A DNA stretch of 64,000 nucleotides from Eubacteriales bacterium (GTDB lineage: Bacteria > Bacillota > Clostridia > Lachnospirales > Lachnospiraceae): contig JAUNGC010000003.1 in the NCBI GenBank assembly GCA_030524745.1, forward strand, positions 1-64,000, read 5' to 3'. Position 1 is the stretch's first letter. The number at the start of each line of letters is the position of its first letter. Shown here piece after piece: positions 34,036-42,049 of this stretch. The notes beneath the pieces are model-generated. The model was not told the origin of the DNA and searched no databases. It worked only from the letters and a program-made list of their open reading frames with translations. The translations under genes were made by a program, and so were the position numbers.

Positions 34036-34060
34036 AAACCGGTTACTTAACCGATTACTC
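34036..34060. promoter_or_regulatory. LacI-family operator O2 (double site)
   Basis: AACCGGTTACTT followed by AACCGATTACT: two copies of the same half-site series as O1, immediately before the -35 of the regulator gene, so the regulator probably also controls itself. Confidence 0.6.
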
Positions 34061-34089
34061 TTGTTCTTCCCACCGCTTTATGCTAAAAT
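34061..34089 (+). promoter_or_regulatory. promoter of the LacI-family gene
   Basis: TTGTTC, 17-base spacer, TAAAAT. Confidence 0.6.
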
Positions 34090-34092
34090 GAA

Positions 34093-34199
34093 GCAAGACA
34101 ACGAACCGAACGGTGAGTTGTCTTGCGCTACTTCTCAAAAAGCGAAGCGTTTGAGAAGGGACCCGAACAACGAACTAAAGTGTGAGTTGTCTTGCGCTA
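34093..34199 (+). promoter_or_regulatory. hairpin leader of the LacI-family gene, related to the trkA leader
   Basis: GCAAGACAAC (34093-34102) can pair with GTTGTCTTGC at 34117-34126 or with an identical copy at 34186-34195; an 18-base direct repeat GTGAGTTGTCTTGCGCTA is at 34113-34130 and 34182-34199. Between them lies hairpin CTTCTCAAA...TTTGAGAAG. Order and sequence (GAAG, GACAAC/GTTGTC hairpin, CGCTACT, CTCAAA/TTTGAG hairpin, GG-ACC) match the trkA leader. Confidence 0.6.
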
Positions 34200-34221
34200 T
34201 TTTTTAATTGAAGAGGAAAGT

Positions 34222-35256
34222 ATGAAACAGAAGAAAAACGTAACCTTTGATGATATTGCCAAATACACTAATTTCTCCAAAACCACCATTTCCAGATACT
34301 TCAACAATCCGGATTCGCTGACCCTGGAGAATCAGGAAATCATTGCAAAGGCGCTGGCTGAATTAAACTACAAGGAAAACAAAGTGGCCCGGATTCTGGC
34401 AAACGGAAAGACTGAGTTTGTCGGCATCATTCTTCCCCACCTGCATAACAGCTACTATTCAGAAATGCTGAACCTGATTTTGCAGACCTATGAACAGTTC
34501 GGATACAAGTTCCTGGTTTTTATCGGAAATGAACAGGAAGAAATCGAGCGCCGGTACATTCAGGAGTTACTCGCCTATAAAATAGAAGGCCTGATCGTCT
34601 TAAGCCACACGATTCCTTCGGACGAACTTGCAAAGCTGCAAATTCCCATCGTGGCCATCGAACGGGAGGATCAATATATCAGCAGCGTTAAAACGGACAA
34701 CTACATGGGCGGGATTCAGGCTACCAGTCTGCTGATTAAACACAACTGTGACGTTTTCTTTCACATCAATTCCCCCACGCCACCCCAAATCCCCGCCTAC
34801 GGGCGCATTCAGGGCTTTCTGGATATCTGTGAAGAAAAGCATTTGAACCACCGGATCATTTATAAAACCATGGGAAACACCTATGACGGCATGCAAAAGG
34901 GCCTTCAGGAAATTCTGGATGATCTGGATGAAAACTATTCCGGACTGAAAAAGGGCGTCTTTGTTTCCAACGATACCCATGCCAATCTGCTTTTGAATCT
35001 TCTCTTCCGCAAATACGGCTCCCTTCCGGAAGACTATTTTATCGTCGGTTTCGATAATTCTCCCATCTCCACGGAATCCGTCATTCCCATCAGTACCGTC
35101 GGACAGCAGATGGAAAAAATCGCCTTTGAAGCGGTTAATCTTTTGGTAGAGCAGATGAATGAGCGCAAAAAAAGAAAGCCGGTTCCCCTGGAAGAACCGG
35201 TTCATAAGGTCATCACCCCGATTCTTTTCCGTCGGGGAACCACTGAAAAATCATGA
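34222..35256 (+). CDS. LacI-family transcription regulator
   Basis: 344 residues from ATG 34222 (GAGGAAAG upstream); the open frame extends ten codons earlier into the leader. N-terminal LacI helix-turn-helix VTFDDIAKYTNFSKTTISRYFNNPDSLTLENQ with hinge LNYKENKVARILANGK, then a periplasmic-binding-protein-like effector domain (FVGIILPHLHNSYYSEMLNLILQTYEQFGYK). Divergent from the ABC-amylosucrase operon, with palindromic operators at both promoters, so it is most likely the local sugar-responsive repressor. Confidence 0.93.
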   Translation: MKQKKNVTFDDIAKYTNFSKTTISRYFNNPDSLTLENQEIIAKALAELNYKENKVARILANGKTEFVGIILPHLHNSYYSEMLNLILQTYEQFGYKFLVFIGNEQEEIERRYIQELLAYKIEGLIVLSHTIPSDELAKLQIPIVAIEREDQYISSVKTDNYMGGIQATSLLIKHNCDVFFHINSPTPPQIPAYGRIQGFLDICEEKHLNHRIIYKTMGNTYDGMQKGLQEILDDLDENYSGLKKGVFVSNDTHANLLLNLLFRKYGSLPEDYFIVGFDNSPISTESVIPISTVGQQMEKIAFEAVNLLVEQMNERKKRKPVPLEEPVHKVITPILFRRGTTEKS

Positions 35257-35347
35257 AAATTTTAACTGCCCCGGATCAGATAATCCCGGGGGATGCGCAT
35301 GCGCGCGGAAAGGAAAAAGTTGCCTGATGGCAACCGCGCGCAGCGCG

Positions 35348-35375
35348 AGAATCCTGCAAAGCAGGATTCTTTTTT
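35348..35375 (+). terminator. terminator between lacI-type gene and spoVAD
   Basis: Ten-base stem AGAATCCTGC/GCAGGATTCT, AAA loop, followed by T-run; convergent genes on both sides. A GC-rich inverted repeat (GCGCGCGG/CCGCGCGC) lies just before it. Confidence 0.85.
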
Positions 35376-35394
35376 ATTTCTTAAAAACGTGCGT

Positions 35395-36456
35395 TCAATC
35401 GATGTGTTCCAGCACCACGCCATGCGCAATACCGGGCACATTCTGTCCCTCATTAAAGCTGGTCTTGGACAACAGCGCGCCCGTGGGAACAAAGAGCACC
35501 CTCTTCCAGATGCCTTCTTCAATCTTTTTTAAAATATAAGCCGAAAGCACCGTCGCCGCGCATCCGCATCCGGAACCGCCGGCGTGAGTGTCCTGCGTCT
35601 CTCCGTCAAAAATCTCAATGCCGCAGTCCATGTGCTGCTTTGCGATATCGATTTCTCTTTCCAGCAGCAGGTCCAAAAGCGCCCGCTGCCCCACTTTTCC
35701 CAGATCGCCGGTAATGATCCTGTCATAGTCCTCCGGTTTTCTGCCAAAATCCTGCAGGTTGCGGTAAATCGTGTCCGCAGCGGCAGGGGCCATACACGCC
35801 CCCATATTCATGGAATCCTTCAGACCAAAATCCACGATCTTCCCCGGCGTAATTCCTGTAATAACCGCTTTCGCGCTTTCCCCCCTGCTGCCGCTTAAGA
35901 TAAAGGCGCCGCTGCCCGTCACCGTCCAGCTTGCCGAAAGCGGCCTCTGATTCCCGTACCCTAAGGGAAAACGGAATTCTTTTTCCGCGCTGGCAAAGTG
36001 ACTGCTGGTCACACAGGCAACATGCTCTGCAAAGCCTCCGCAGATCGCCATGGCGCCCAGACTCAGGGACAGACCGCAGGTGGAACAGGCGCCGTAAAGG
36101 CCGAATAAAGGCCGTTCAAACTGCGCCAGTCCAAAGCTTGTAGCAATGCTCTGTCCTAGCAGGTCGCCTGCAAACAAATAGCGAATATCATCCGTCTTCA
36201 GTCCCGCTTTTTGAATGGCGAGGTGCAGGGCGTCCCGCTGCAGCCCGCTCTCCGCCTCTTCCCAGGTATTGCAGCCAAACATGTCGTCATCGCCTACCAT
36301 GTCGAAAAGATCCCCCAAAGGCCCTTCTCCTTCTTTTTTCCCCACAATGGATGCGCTTTCCTTTATAAAAACAGGCGCCGGAAATTTCATGCTCTGTCCG
36401 CCGCAGGCAAACATCGCTTTTTCTCCCAGCGCCTTCTTATTCTCCTGATTGCTCAT
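35395..36456 (-). CDS. spoVAD: stage V sporulation protein AD
   Basis: Component of the SpoVA channel that moves dipicolinic acid into the forespore during sporulation and out at germination; SpoVAD itself binds DPA. About 353 residues from ATG 36456 (GGAGGG upstream). Thiolase-like fold marks: GDDDMFGCNTWEEAE, LFAGDLLGQSIATSFG, FGLYGACSTCGLSLSLGA, VTSSHFASAEKEFRFPLGYGNQRP, DTHAGGSGCGCAATVLSAY. The fit to the family is complete. No spoVAC or spoVAE is next to it, which is unusual, and a sigma-G-like promoter lies upstream. Confidence 0.95.
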   Translation of the reverse strand: MSNQENKKALGEKAMFACGGQSMKFPAPVFIKESASIVGKKEGEGPLGDLFDMVGDDDMFGCNTWEEAESGLQRDALHLAIQKAGLKTDDIRYLFAGDLLGQSIATSFGLAQFERPLFGLYGACSTCGLSLSLGAMAICGGFAEHVACVTSSHFASAEKEFRFPLGYGNQRPLSASWTVTGSGAFILSGSRGESAKAVITGITPGKIVDFGLKDSMNMGACMAPAAADTIYRNLQDFGRKPEDYDRIITGDLGKVGQRALLDLLLEREIDIAKQHMDCGIEIFDGETQDTHAGGSGCGCAATVLSAYILKKIEEGIWKRVLFVPTGALLSKTSFNEGQNVPGIAHGVVLEHID

Positions 36457-36512
36457 ATCATTCCCTCCGTACCTCATCTGCGCCGTATTTCATTTCCGGC
36501 GTTTTCTGCTCA

Positions 36513-36542
36513 TAGTATCGGAAGGTTCTCTTAAATTTATGC
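36513..36542 (-). promoter_or_regulatory. sigma-G-like forespore promoter of spoVAD
   Basis: Minus strand GCATA, 18-base spacer, GATACTA, close to the Bacillus sigma-G pattern. It lies in the 96-base gap after the LytTR gene stop. Confidence 0.55.
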
Positions 36543-36552
36543 ACGAAAAATA

Positions 36553-37272
36553 TTACCCATTCTCCGCTTTTTCTCCTAAAAACTGAAGAAAGAGTTCTTT
36601 TGCTTTTGCATATCTGGGACGGCTGACCGGAATCACCCTTCCGTCGGATAATTCCACGCCTTTTGCCGAAAAGAAACGGATCTGTTTCATGTTAACCAAA
36701 TAGCTTTGATGCACTCTGACAAAGTATTCCGGAAGCCGCTCCTCCAAATCTCCCAGCTTCATATTCACTCTGATATCTTCTTCCTTGCTGTGTACCGTCA
36801 AGACGCGCCTTTCACTTTCCACATACCAGATATCTTCCGCTCTCACTCTGGCAATAAAGCTTTTGGAAATCAGTGTCACGGATGCGGCCTCGCTCTCCTC
36901 GATCTGCTCGATTGCACGGTCCACAGCTTCGTAAAGTTTCTCCTGCTTGACCGGCTTCACCAGAAGATAAACCGGATTGGCCTCAAAAATATCCTCCGTA
37001 CATTCTAACGTGCCGGTGGAAAATATCACCTTCACGTCGCCGAAAATTTCCTGCGCCTGCCTTGCGGCATTGATGCCGTTTTCTTCTTCCGCCTTCACAT
37101 CCATAATAATAATGTCGGCTTTCTTCCGTTCATCTTTCTGCCATGCACGCAGCAGTTCTTCGCCCGATGAATAAGTCGCGATCTGCAACTCTTTCCCATA
37201 CTGCGCATCCAGCATCCTACGCATTGTTCCCAACGCTTCGCCGCTGCTGTCACAAATTGCGATTTTTCTCAT
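36553..37272 (-). CDS. LytTR-family response regulator
   Basis: 239 residues. Receiver domain 1-125 with Asp8, phospho-acceptor Asp58 (IIIMDVKAEEENG), Thr/Ser switch FSTG and Lys107-region LVKPVK. LytTR DNA-binding domain about 135-232 (SKSFIARVRAEDIWYVESERR, YFVRVHQSYLVNMKQI, LSDGRVIPVSRPRY). No sensor kinase gene is adjacent, so its partner is unknown. Ribosome site GGGGAGAAC. Confidence 0.9.
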   Translation of the reverse strand: MRKIAICDSSGEALGTMRRMLDAQYGKELQIATYSSGEELLRAWQKDERKKADIIIMDVKAEEENGINAARQAQEIFGDVKVIFSTGTLECTEDIFEANPVYLLVKPVKQEKLYEAVDRAIEQIEESEAASVTLISKSFIARVRAEDIWYVESERRVLTVHSKEEDIRVNMKLGDLEERLPEYFVRVHQSYLVNMKQIRFFSAKGVELSDGRVIPVSRPRYAKAKELFLQFLGEKAENG

Positions 37273-37473
37273 AGAGTTCTCCCCTGTCTGCTTTTAAACA
37301 TTACTGTCAAAATCAGCAACTCTGAGTCATATTGACCGTATTGCGTTTTTCACTAATTCTATATTAACACACATCAAAAGTTTTGCACTAAGGCAGATAC
37401 AATATGTATCGAAAACGACAAATTTTGTTACTCAAAAAGGCTTAGAAATGGCCTTTTTTTGCCTTTTTGCACG

Positions 37474-37514
37474 AAAAAAAACGGGGAAAAACCGAAACCG
37501 GAAATTTTCCCCGT
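37474..37514 (-). terminator. terminator of pnp
   Basis: Stem ACGGGGAAAA/TTTTCCCCGT followed by eight T on the minus strand, about 43 bases past the pnp stop. Confidence 0.88.
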
Positions 37515-37556
37515 CATTTTTATAACTGCATATTTTTCGTGAGTTTATCCACCGTT

Positions 37557-39647
37557 TTAAATCTGCGCTACATCCTTCATGGAGAAACTCATGCGGCCCA
37601 TTTTATCCTTGCCAAGACATACTACGGTAACCTTATCGCCGAGCGTCAGCACATCTTCCACGCGGTTAATTCTCTCCTTTGCGATCTTGGAGATGTGAAC
37701 CATTCCCTCTTTGCCGGGTGCAAATTCAACGAACGCGCCGAATTCCTTGATGCTCACAACAGTGCCCTTAAAGATCTGGCCCGCTTCAAACTCTGTCACG
37801 ATGATCTTGATCATCTCCACAGCCTTGTCCATCATCGCCTTGTCGGTACCGCATACGGATACATTGCCGTCGTCGGTAATATCGATCTTCACGCCGGTGC
37901 GGGCAATAATCTCATTGATTGTCTTGCCTCTCTGTCCAACCACATCGCCGATTTTTTCCGGATCGATCTGAATGGAGATAATCTTAGGCGCATAAGGTCC
38001 GACTTCCGGTCTGGGATGCGCGATGCAGGGTGTGAGAATCTCTTTGATGATATACTCTCTCGCCTCTTTTGTTCTGGCAATCGCCTCTTCCACGATCGGT
38101 CTTGTCAAACCGTGAATCTTGATATCCATCTGAATTGCAGTGATACCGTCATGTGTGCCGGCCACCTTGAAGTCCATATCGCCGAAGAAATCTTCCAGGC
38201 CCTGAATATCCGTCAGTACAATATAATCATCATCCGTGTCTCCCGTTACCAGACCGCAGGAAATACCGGCCACCTGCTTTTTGATCGGCACGCCTGCCGC
38301 CATCAGAGACAGCGTGGATGCGCAGACGGAAGCCTGAGACGTGGAACCGTTGCTTTCAAAGGTTTCCGATACGGTACGGATCGCATAAGGGAACTCTTCC
38401 TCGGAAGGCAGTACAGGCATCAGAGCCTTCTCTGCAAGCGCGCCATGGCCGATTTCACGGCGTCCCGGTCCTCTGGAGGGCTTTGTTTCGCCTACAGAAT
38501 AGGACGGGAAATTGTAATGGTGCATATATCTCTTGGAAACTTCATTTTCATCCAGGCCGTCAATTCTCTGCATCTCGGACAGCGGCGCCAGCGTACATAC
38601 GTTGCAGATCTGCGTCTGGCCGCGTGTGAACATGCCGGAGCCATGCACTCTCGGGATAATGTCGATCTCCGCCGCCAGCGGACGGATCTGTGTAATCGCG
38701 CGGCCGTCGGGTCTCTTATGATCCTTCAGGATCATCTTGCGGACCGTCTTTTTCTGGTACTGATAAACCGCCTCGCCCAGCACAGCCAGCCATTCTTCCT
38801 TCTCGGCAAAAGCCTCTTCCAGCTTCTCTGTGATTTTGCGGATATTCTCTTCACGGACCTGCTTCACATCCGTAAATACCGCCTCTTCCATTTCTTCGGG
38901 CGTTACGATCTCTTTTATAGCTGCAAACAACTCCTCCGGAACCGCGCAACTCGTATACTCATGCTTCGGCTTGCCGACCTCTGCCACGATCTTATTGATG
39001 AATTCGATGATCGTCTGGTTCACATCATGCGCCATGTAGATCGCTTCGATCATCTTCGCTTCCGGCACTTCGTTCGCGCCCGCCTCGATCATGATAACCT
39101 TCTGCGCCGTGGATGCGACCGTCAACTGCAGATCGCCCTTCTTCCACTGCTCCTGGCTGGGGTTGATCACAAACTCCCCGTCCACCAGTCCTACCTGTGT
39201 CATCGCGCAGGGGCCGTCAAAGGGAATATCGGAAATGCTGGTTGCGATCGCAGCGCCAAGCATCGCCACCAGTTCCGGGCGGCATGCAGGATCCACGGAC
39301 ATAACCAGATTATTCAGGGTAACATCATTGCGGTAATCCTTCGGGAACAGAGGGCGCATCGGTCTGTCGATCACACGGCTTGTCAGAACGGAGTTCTCAC
39401 TCGCCTTTCCCTCTCTCTTATTAAAGCCTCCGGGGATTTTGCCAACCGCATATAACTTTTCTTCAAATTCTACGGAAAGCGGGAAAAAATCGATTCCCTC
39501 TCTCGGCTTCTCGCTCGCTGTAGCGGTGGATAATACGGTCGTTTCACCATATTGCATGAATGCAGCGCCGTTTGCCTGGGCTGCCACACGGCCAACATCA
39601 ACCCGCAATGTTCTGCCGGCCAGTTCCATTGTGAATGTCTTATACAT
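37557..39647 (-). CDS. pnp: polyribonucleotide nucleotidyltransferase (PNPase)
   Basis: Phosphorolytic 3'-5' exoribonuclease of RNA turnover. About 696 residues from ATG 39647 (AAGGAG upstream), normal length. Two RNase PH cores: first MYKTFTMELAGRTLRVDVGRVAAQANG to about 230; second with catalytic-site phrases FTRGQTQ, RREIGHGALAE and GISCGLV, DIQGLEDFFGDMDFK. KH domain with VGQRGKTINEIIARTGVKIDI (about 565-600) and S1 domain from about 620 (GQIFKGTVVSIKEFGAFVEFAPGKEGMVHIS). A long leader hairpin precedes it. Confidence 0.97.
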   Translation of the reverse strand: MYKTFTMELAGRTLRVDVGRVAAQANGAAFMQYGETTVLSTATASEKPREGIDFFPLSVEFEEKLYAVGKIPGGFNKREGKASENSVLTSRVIDRPMRPLFPKDYRNDVTLNNLVMSVDPACRPELVAMLGAAIATSISDIPFDGPCAMTQVGLVDGEFVINPSQEQWKKGDLQLTVASTAQKVIMIEAGANEVPEAKMIEAIYMAHDVNQTIIEFINKIVAEVGKPKHEYTSCAVPEELFAAIKEIVTPEEMEEAVFTDVKQVREENIRKITEKLEEAFAEKEEWLAVLGEAVYQYQKKTVRKMILKDHKRPDGRAITQIRPLAAEIDIIPRVHGSGMFTRGQTQICNVCTLAPLSEMQRIDGLDENEVSKRYMHHYNFPSYSVGETKPSRGPGRREIGHGALAEKALMPVLPSEEEFPYAIRTVSETFESNGSTSQASVCASTLSLMAAGVPIKKQVAGISCGLVTGDTDDDYIVLTDIQGLEDFFGDMDFKVAGTHDGITAIQMDIKIHGLTRPIVEEAIARTKEAREYIIKEILTPCIAHPRPEVGPYAPKIISIQIDPEKIGDVVGQRGKTINEIIARTGVKIDITDDGNVSVCGTDKAMMDKAVEMIKIIVTEFEAGQIFKGTVVSIKEFGAFVEFAPGKEGMVHISKIAKERINRVEDVLTLGDKVTVVCLGKDKMGRMSFSMKDVAQI

Positions 39648-39737
39648 TTCAGTTCTCCTTTTCCTGTTTTTGCTTATGCTGCTCCGGGAAAGTTGTTCCA
39701 ATGAACAGCATGTTATGAAAATCCCGGGCAGAAGATA

Positions 39738-39810
39738 CCGAAACTACTGATAAAAACATTCTCAAAACGCTGCGCACGGCAGCGGACAATGCGCTTATCA
39801 GTGGTCTCGG
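39738..39810 (-). promoter_or_regulatory. pnp leader stem-loop
   Basis: Sixteen-base stem CCGAGACCACTGATAA/TTATCAGTAGTTTCGG with GU pairs, enclosing a smaller CGCTGC/GCAGCG hairpin, about 90 bases before the pnp start. By analogy to the E. coli pnp leader cut by RNase III it may serve autoregulation; that is inference. Confidence 0.55.
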
Positions 39811-39885
39811 AAACACTCTTCCGCCGGGTTTATCACTTCTGTAAATGAAATGCTTTAAAAAACCTGACGCAATTCCCATACGGCA

Positions 39886-39930
39886 AAGAAAGGCGGATAG
39901 CCGGCTGTTCGCCGGCTGACTATCCGCCTT
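39886..39930 (-). terminator. terminator of rpsO
   Basis: Long stem AAGGCGGATAG..GCCGGC/GCCGGC..CTATCCGCCTT with TTTCTTT tail on the minus strand, 13 bases past the rpsO stop. Read-through would reach pnp. Confidence 0.8.
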
Positions 39931-39942
39931 ATCCAATGCCAT

Positions 39943-40209
39943 TTATTTTCTGATGCCAAGTCTTTCGATCAGGGAACGATATCTCTCAATATCCTTCTTC
40001 TTCAGATAATCCAGCAGGCCTCTTCTCTGACCAACCATCTGAAGCAGACCTCTTCTGGAATGATGGTCCTTCGGATTGTTCTTTAAGTGCTCGGTCAGCT
40101 CCTGGATTCTTGCTGTCAGAACTGCTACCTGAACTTCCGGTGAACCTGTATCGCCTTCTGTTCTCGCATACTCTTTGATGATCGCTGTTTTCTTCTCTTT
40201 GGAAATCAT
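39943..40209 (-). CDS. rpsO: 30S ribosomal protein S15
   Basis: Small-subunit protein that binds 16S rRNA helices 20-22 early in assembly. 88 residues, full length. Conserved phrases: [53 protein letters not shown]. Ribosome site AGAAGGAGG. pnp follows, the common rpsO-pnp order. Confidence 0.98.
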   Translation of the reverse strand: MISKEKKTAIIKEYARTEGDTGSPEVQVAVLTARIQELTEHLKNNPKDHHSRRGLLQMVGQRRGLLDYLKKKDIERYRSLIERLGIRK

Positions 40210-40299
40210 GATAAATCCTCCTTCTTTTTTTAACCGCCTGATACTAAGAGTGGGTCGGAGTGTCCCAGCCCTGAGTGTCGGCTGAACTCATACGGACTG

Positions 40300-40328
40300 A
40301 TTATAGCACAGAAAGTTTTTGATGTAAA
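40300..40328 (-). promoter_or_regulatory. promoter and structured leader of rpsO
   Basis: Minus strand TTTACA, 17-base spacer, extended -10 TGTGCTATAAT. The about 75-base leader that follows contains GGGCTGGGACACTCCGACCC, able to fold, and may be the S15 feedback site; not proven. Confidence 0.7.
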
Positions 40329-40329
40329 C

Positions 40330-40357
40330 AAAAAAGTCTCCGGACAGAGACTTTTTT
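40330..40357 (-). terminator. terminator of the NlpC/P60 gene
   Basis: Stem AAAAAAGTCTC/GAGACTTTTTT, six-base loop; abuts the rpsO promoter. Confidence 0.88.
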
Positions 40358-40387
40358 GTAATTATTTTTGCTGCTTTCGCTCACTTA

Positions 40388-41422
40388 TCAGGATAACACT
40401 CTTCTCACACAATAAGGCGTCCGGTAGGAAACATTGGAAATCTTAATGCCCGTCTTAGGATTGCTGGCATGAATCACCTGACCGTTTCCGATGTAGATTG
40501 CCACATGATTGACCGTGCCATTCTTCGCGTAAAACACCAGGTCGCCCGGCTTTGCTTCCGAAAGACTGATCTTCGTACCCATTTGGGCCTGACTGCCGGA
40601 ATGATGCGGCAGGCTCACACCGTATTTCTTAAAGACGCTCAGGACAAAACCGGAACAATCGGCTCCGTTCGTCAGGCTGGTGCCGCCCCATACATAAGGA
40701 TTGCCCAAAAACTGCTTCGCATAGTTGACCAGATCGACGCGAACATCGGACACGCCCTGTCCATATGTCAGTTCAACCATGGTGACAGCCTTTTCCAGCT
40801 TTTTGGAAATGTCCACATATTCTCCGAAGACATAGGCTTCTTCATCATCCAGCATGATCTTTACCCACTCGCCTTCCACGGATACCACTTCCAGTTCCTC
40901 GCCTTCCGCAACCTGTGTGATGACAGGCGCTTCCAGGCTGGCCTCTTCCCTGACGCGCAGACCGCCGGAATTGCAAACCGCCATATCCGCTGCCTCTTCA
41001 TCCGCCAGCGTGCGGGCATCCGCTCCGGTCAGCAAATAATCCGCTCTGACATAACCCGTCACCTTACCGGATTGAATCTTATACCAGCCATTCTCTTCTC
41101 CCAGCACATTTGCTCCCGCATGCTTGGGCATCTTGCCGATCACCTTACCGTCTTCTCCGGCCGTATCGCGCACATTCAGCCAGTCATTTACATTGGCAAT
41201 TCCCAGATTCTCATATCCGTAGACTTTCTTCCGCTCTTCTTTCGCCTCTTCCGCAGCCGCCAGACATTGCTCCGTATCCACCGCTTCATCAAGGATGGAA
41301 CCAATCCCCGCGGATTGAATCGTATGATTCACCGTATTTTCAGAAGGACCTGCATTTACCGTCATGCCTGCAACCATCACACAGGCCGCAACGGTCAGTC
41401 CAAATTTTCCCAGCTTGTACAT
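40388..41422 (-). CDS. secreted SH3-domain NlpC/P60 cell-wall peptidase
   Basis: Exported peptidoglycan endopeptidase, 344 residues from ATG 41422 (GGGAGAG upstream); the frame remains open far upstream through the leader and a palindromic repeat, which is not coding. Signal peptide 1-24 (MYKLGKFGLTVAACVMVAGMTVNA-type, AG cleavage). Two bacterial SH3 domains, about 78-132 (WLNVRDTAGEDGKVIG) and 150-205 (GLRVREEASLEAPVI), then the NlpC/P60 domain 225-344 with Cys256 (GADCSGFVLSVFKKYG), His306 (VNHVAIYIG) and His318. Complete catalytic triad. Probably cuts gamma-Glu-DAP stem-peptide bonds. Confidence 0.93.
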   Translation of the reverse strand: MYKLGKFGLTVAACVMVAGMTVNAGPSENTVNHTIQSAGIGSILDEAVDTEQCLAAAEEAKEERKKVYGYENLGIANVNDWLNVRDTAGEDGKVIGKMPKHAGANVLGEENGWYKIQSGKVTGYVRADYLLTGADARTLADEEAADMAVCNSGGLRVREEASLEAPVITQVAEGEELEVVSVEGEWVKIMLDDEEAYVFGEYVDISKKLEKAVTMVELTYGQGVSDVRVDLVNYAKQFLGNPYVWGGTSLTNGADCSGFVLSVFKKYGVSLPHHSGSQAQMGTKISLSEAKPGDLVFYAKNGTVNHVAIYIGNGQVIHASNPKTGIKISNVSYRTPYCVRRVLS

Positions 41423-41553
41423 CCGTAACTCTCCCTTATTCGGTAAAATATCCCGCCGCCATGCGCCCATATGTATCGCGGCGGCCCCCTTCAACAGAAC
41501 AATCGTTTCGTAATAACTGACTTTATTCTGTAATATTTTCGTAATACTTATTT

Positions 41554-41582
41554 TATTATAGGGAAGCACGGCTCTCTTGTCA
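41554..41582 (-). promoter_or_regulatory. promoter of the NlpC/P60 gene
   Basis: Consensus pair on the minus strand: TTGACA, 17-base spacer, TATAAT. The about 120-base leader carries three TATTAC repeats and a CCGCCGC/GCGGCGG stem (41451-41484). Confidence 0.85.
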
Positions 41583-41668
41583 ACGCTATTTCCTGTGAAA
41601 TTTTTTCCAATTTGTCCGATCATGCGTCCCCTGTACACTGAGGGTACCTTCATAACACTCCTCTTAAA

Positions 41669-42049
41669 TGTTGTAAACGGCATGGGCCCCGGCCCGGTCT
41701 GCGCTGTGCCTTCGCGCCCGTCCGGCCCGGCCTGCTTTCCTGCGGCGCACAGGTATTTGCAGCCATGACTTATATTCAAAACGGTAAAATTCCCCAAAAT
41801 TGAGGCACGTTCCTGCCGCACGATGCACATTGTCTGAACAGTGAAGGGGTGATTCGCTCAGAATCACCCCTTCACTGTGAGTTTGTGTATCGTGCGGCAG
41901 TTTGGAATGTGCCTCAACTTTGGATGGAATTTTCCGTTTTGAATATCGGAATGGCGAAAATACCCGTGCGCCGCAGGAAAGCAGGCCGGGCCGGACGGGC
42001 GCGAAGGCACAGCGCAGACCGGGTCGAGGCCCCATGCGGTCTACAATTT
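41669..42049. repeat. long palindromic element, copy 2
   Basis: About 380-bp imperfect palindrome starting directly after the Na/Pi transporter stop codon. Outer arms contain GACCCGGTCTGCGCTGTGCC-type sequence on one strand and its complement on the other. Left core strand 41752-41777 differs by a single base from that of the element at 22 kb, and right core strand 41941-41964 is identical to it. The centre (41839-41877) is a perfect hairpin CAGTGAAGGGGTGATTC/GAATCACCCCTTCACTG. Confidence 0.85.

Noticed and set aside
37467-39455. 662-residue plus-strand open frame
   Set aside because: It lies wholly antisense to pnp, whose complete PNPase domains are evident; the frame has no ribosome site and no recognisable domain.
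41423-41830. N-terminal extension of the NlpC/P60 protein into the leader and repeat
   Set aside because: The true start at 41422 has a ribosome site and signal peptide, and the promoter at 41554-41582 lies inside the extension.
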